Shown here: piece by piece, positions 4,602 to 6,864 of the stretch
Numbering within the stretch: position 1 is the stretch's first letter
How the letters are laid out: each line of letters opens with the position of its first letter
From: Rhodospirillales bacterium
GTDB lineage: Bacteria; Pseudomonadota; Alphaproteobacteria; Rhodospirillales; 2-02-FULL-58-16
NCBI GenBank assembly: GCA_021775195.1
Contig: JAJFIG010000415.1
Span: forward strand, 1-6,864
Length of the DNA stretch: 6,864 nucleotides
Reading direction: 5' to 3'
Notes under the pieces: model-generated
What the model was told of the DNA's origin: nothing
Databases searched by the model: none
The model's input: the letters and a program-made list of their open reading frames with translations, nothing else
Made by a program: the position numbers and the translations under genes

Positions 4602-5495
4602 TTAGCGTCTGATCTGGCGCGAATAAACCCTCACCGATTCCTCGAGGGTGCGGTCCGTATCGATGGTCTCGCGGGTTTCCGCCGCGAACGGCGTCTCCGC
4701 CAACAGCCGGAAGATCTCCGCCGCGCCCCGGTGAAAGTCCGGCGTCACCCCGGCAGCGGCGAAGGTGGCGACGATTTCCTCCATCTCCCCGACCCAGCGC
4801 CCCGAGTCGGCGGGCAGCCGCGGCAGCCTGGCCTCCATGGCGGCGTATGTATCGGCCTGGCTGAAGCGGAATTCGTCCCGCAAGTCCTCGGCGAGACCCA
4901 ATACCTCGGCGCACATCAGGATCGCCGTCTGCAGGGTCCAGGTGCCCTTGGTCAGGGCCGCGTAGCACATCTTCAGGCCCGACGCCCGGCCGACCTCGGC
5001 GCCGATCGGCTTGACCGCAATCCCCTTGCCGTCGAGTGCCGCCATCGGCCCCGTATCGGCACCGCTGACGTAGAAGCGGGGTGGCGCGGCCTTGCCCGGC
5101 GCCGGGCCGACGATGCCGCCGTCGAGGAACGGCGCCCCGGCGCCGGTGATAACCTCGCCCACCCGCCGCGCGGTATCCGGCGACACCGCGTTGCAGTCGA
5201 CGTAGCAGGGCGTCGCCCCGGTCGCTGTCATCGCCGCCGCCACCCTTTCGGCCTGATCGAGGGCCGACGCCGGTGGCAGGATGGAGAGGATCAGGCCGGC
5301 TTCGGCGACCACGTCTTCCAGGTCGCCGGCGTCACCCATGCCGGCCGCGGCGGCCAGGTCGCGGGTGCGCGCGCTACGTCCCGCCAGGCAGGTGATCACG
5401 TCATAACCGTGGGCGGCCAACTCCCGGCCCACGGCATGGCCCATGTCACCGGGCATGAGGATGGCGATGGGACGGACGGGCGGATCGTCGGTCAT
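4602..5495 (-). CDS. NAD(P)-dependent oxidoreductase, 6-phosphogluconate/3-hydroxyisobutyrate dehydrogenase superfamily with DUF1932-type C-terminal domain
   Basis: The protein has 297 residues. The N-terminal Rossmann domain opens IAILMPGDMGHAVGREL (residues 10-26). The dinucleotide loop is PGDMGHAVG rather than the usual GLGxMG. LILSILPP (68-75) and YVDCNAVSPDTARRV (98-112) follow, then DGGIVGPAP (125-133) as the substrate-loop equivalent. The all-alpha C-terminal domain begins with ASGLKMCYAALTKG (171-184); Lys175 is the catalytic lysine equivalent, and the Asn four residues later in 3-hydroxyisobutyrate dehydrogenase is Ala179 here. This KMxYAALTKG signature fits DUF1932 proteins. By family it oxidises a beta-hydroxy acid or similar compound with NAD(P)+; the substrate is not predictable. 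AAAGGA 9 nt upstream supports ATG 5495. It lies 28 nt after gatB and 12 nt before the 133-aa gene, probably in one transcript. Confidence 0.9.
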   Translation of the reverse strand: MTDDPPVRPIAILMPGDMGHAVGRELAAHGYDVITCLAGRSARTRDLAAAAGMGDAGDLEDVVAEAGLILSILPPASALDQAERVAAAMTATGATPCYVDCNAVSPDTARRVGEVITGAGAPFLDGGIVGPAPGKAAPPRFYVSGADTGPMAALDGKGIAVKPIGAEVGRASGLKMCYAALTKGTWTLQTAILMCAEVLGLAEDLRDEFRFSQADTYAAMEARLPRLPADSGRWVGEMEEIVATFAAAGVTPDFHRGAAEIFRLLAETPFAAETRETIDTDRTLEESVRVYSRQIRR

Positions 5496-5523
5496 CGGGT
5501 GATTCCTTTGGCGCAGCGGAGCG

Positions 5524-6864
<1,341 letters not shown>

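Overview
The window is high-GC DNA with the gene style of an alphaproteobacterium, probably a Rhodospirillales-like lineage. The evidence is the protein flavours (MsrP, a YfcG-type GST, a DUF1932 dehydrogenase, GatB) and small palindromic intergenic repeats of a kind I recall from alphaproteobacteria. The genus cannot be fixed from the sequence alone.

Left part (1-1565). The 3' end of msrP (periplasmic methionine sulfoxide reductase catalytic subunit) runs in from the left edge. A stand-alone CheY-like receiver protein follows on the same strand. Convergent to it and overlapping its 3' end is a short GIY-YIG nuclease-type ORF that looks C-terminally eroded. Between that ORF and a complete tRNA-Ser(GCU) gene (minus strand, encoded CCA) lies a nested palindrome.

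Middle part (1603-3244, all minus strand). In transcription order there is an exported protein with an extremely Lys/Arg-rich, internally triplicated tail. Next is a 63-aa exported peptide with its own clear sigma-70-type promoter and intrinsic terminator. Last is a YfcG/Nu-class glutathione S-transferase, with a tRNA promoter candidate immediately after its stop.

Region 3245-4187. A 437-nt stretch without a convincing gene holds two copies of a 12-nt motif that forms GCAA-tetraloop hairpins, then a strong plus-strand intrinsic terminator. About 65 nt later begins a 97-aa ORF built of Arg-Arg pairs at an exact six-residue period. This is either a small RNA next to a gene or a leader/attenuator controlling it, and it is the part of the window most worth checking. 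Downstream is a pair of inverted alphaproteobacterial-type palindromic repeats.

Right part (4188-6864, minus strand). gatB (subunit B of the Glu/Asp-tRNA amidotransferase, 5' end outside the window), a DUF1932-type NAD(P)-dependent dehydrogenase and a 133-aa unknown protein lie head to tail with gaps of 28 and 12 nt, which suggests one transcript.

Most of the window is ordinary chromosomal housekeeping sequence. I do not see a complete novel multi-gene system. The unusual material is the leader/RNA candidate with the Arg-hexad ORF, and the Lys/Arg-rich exported protein.
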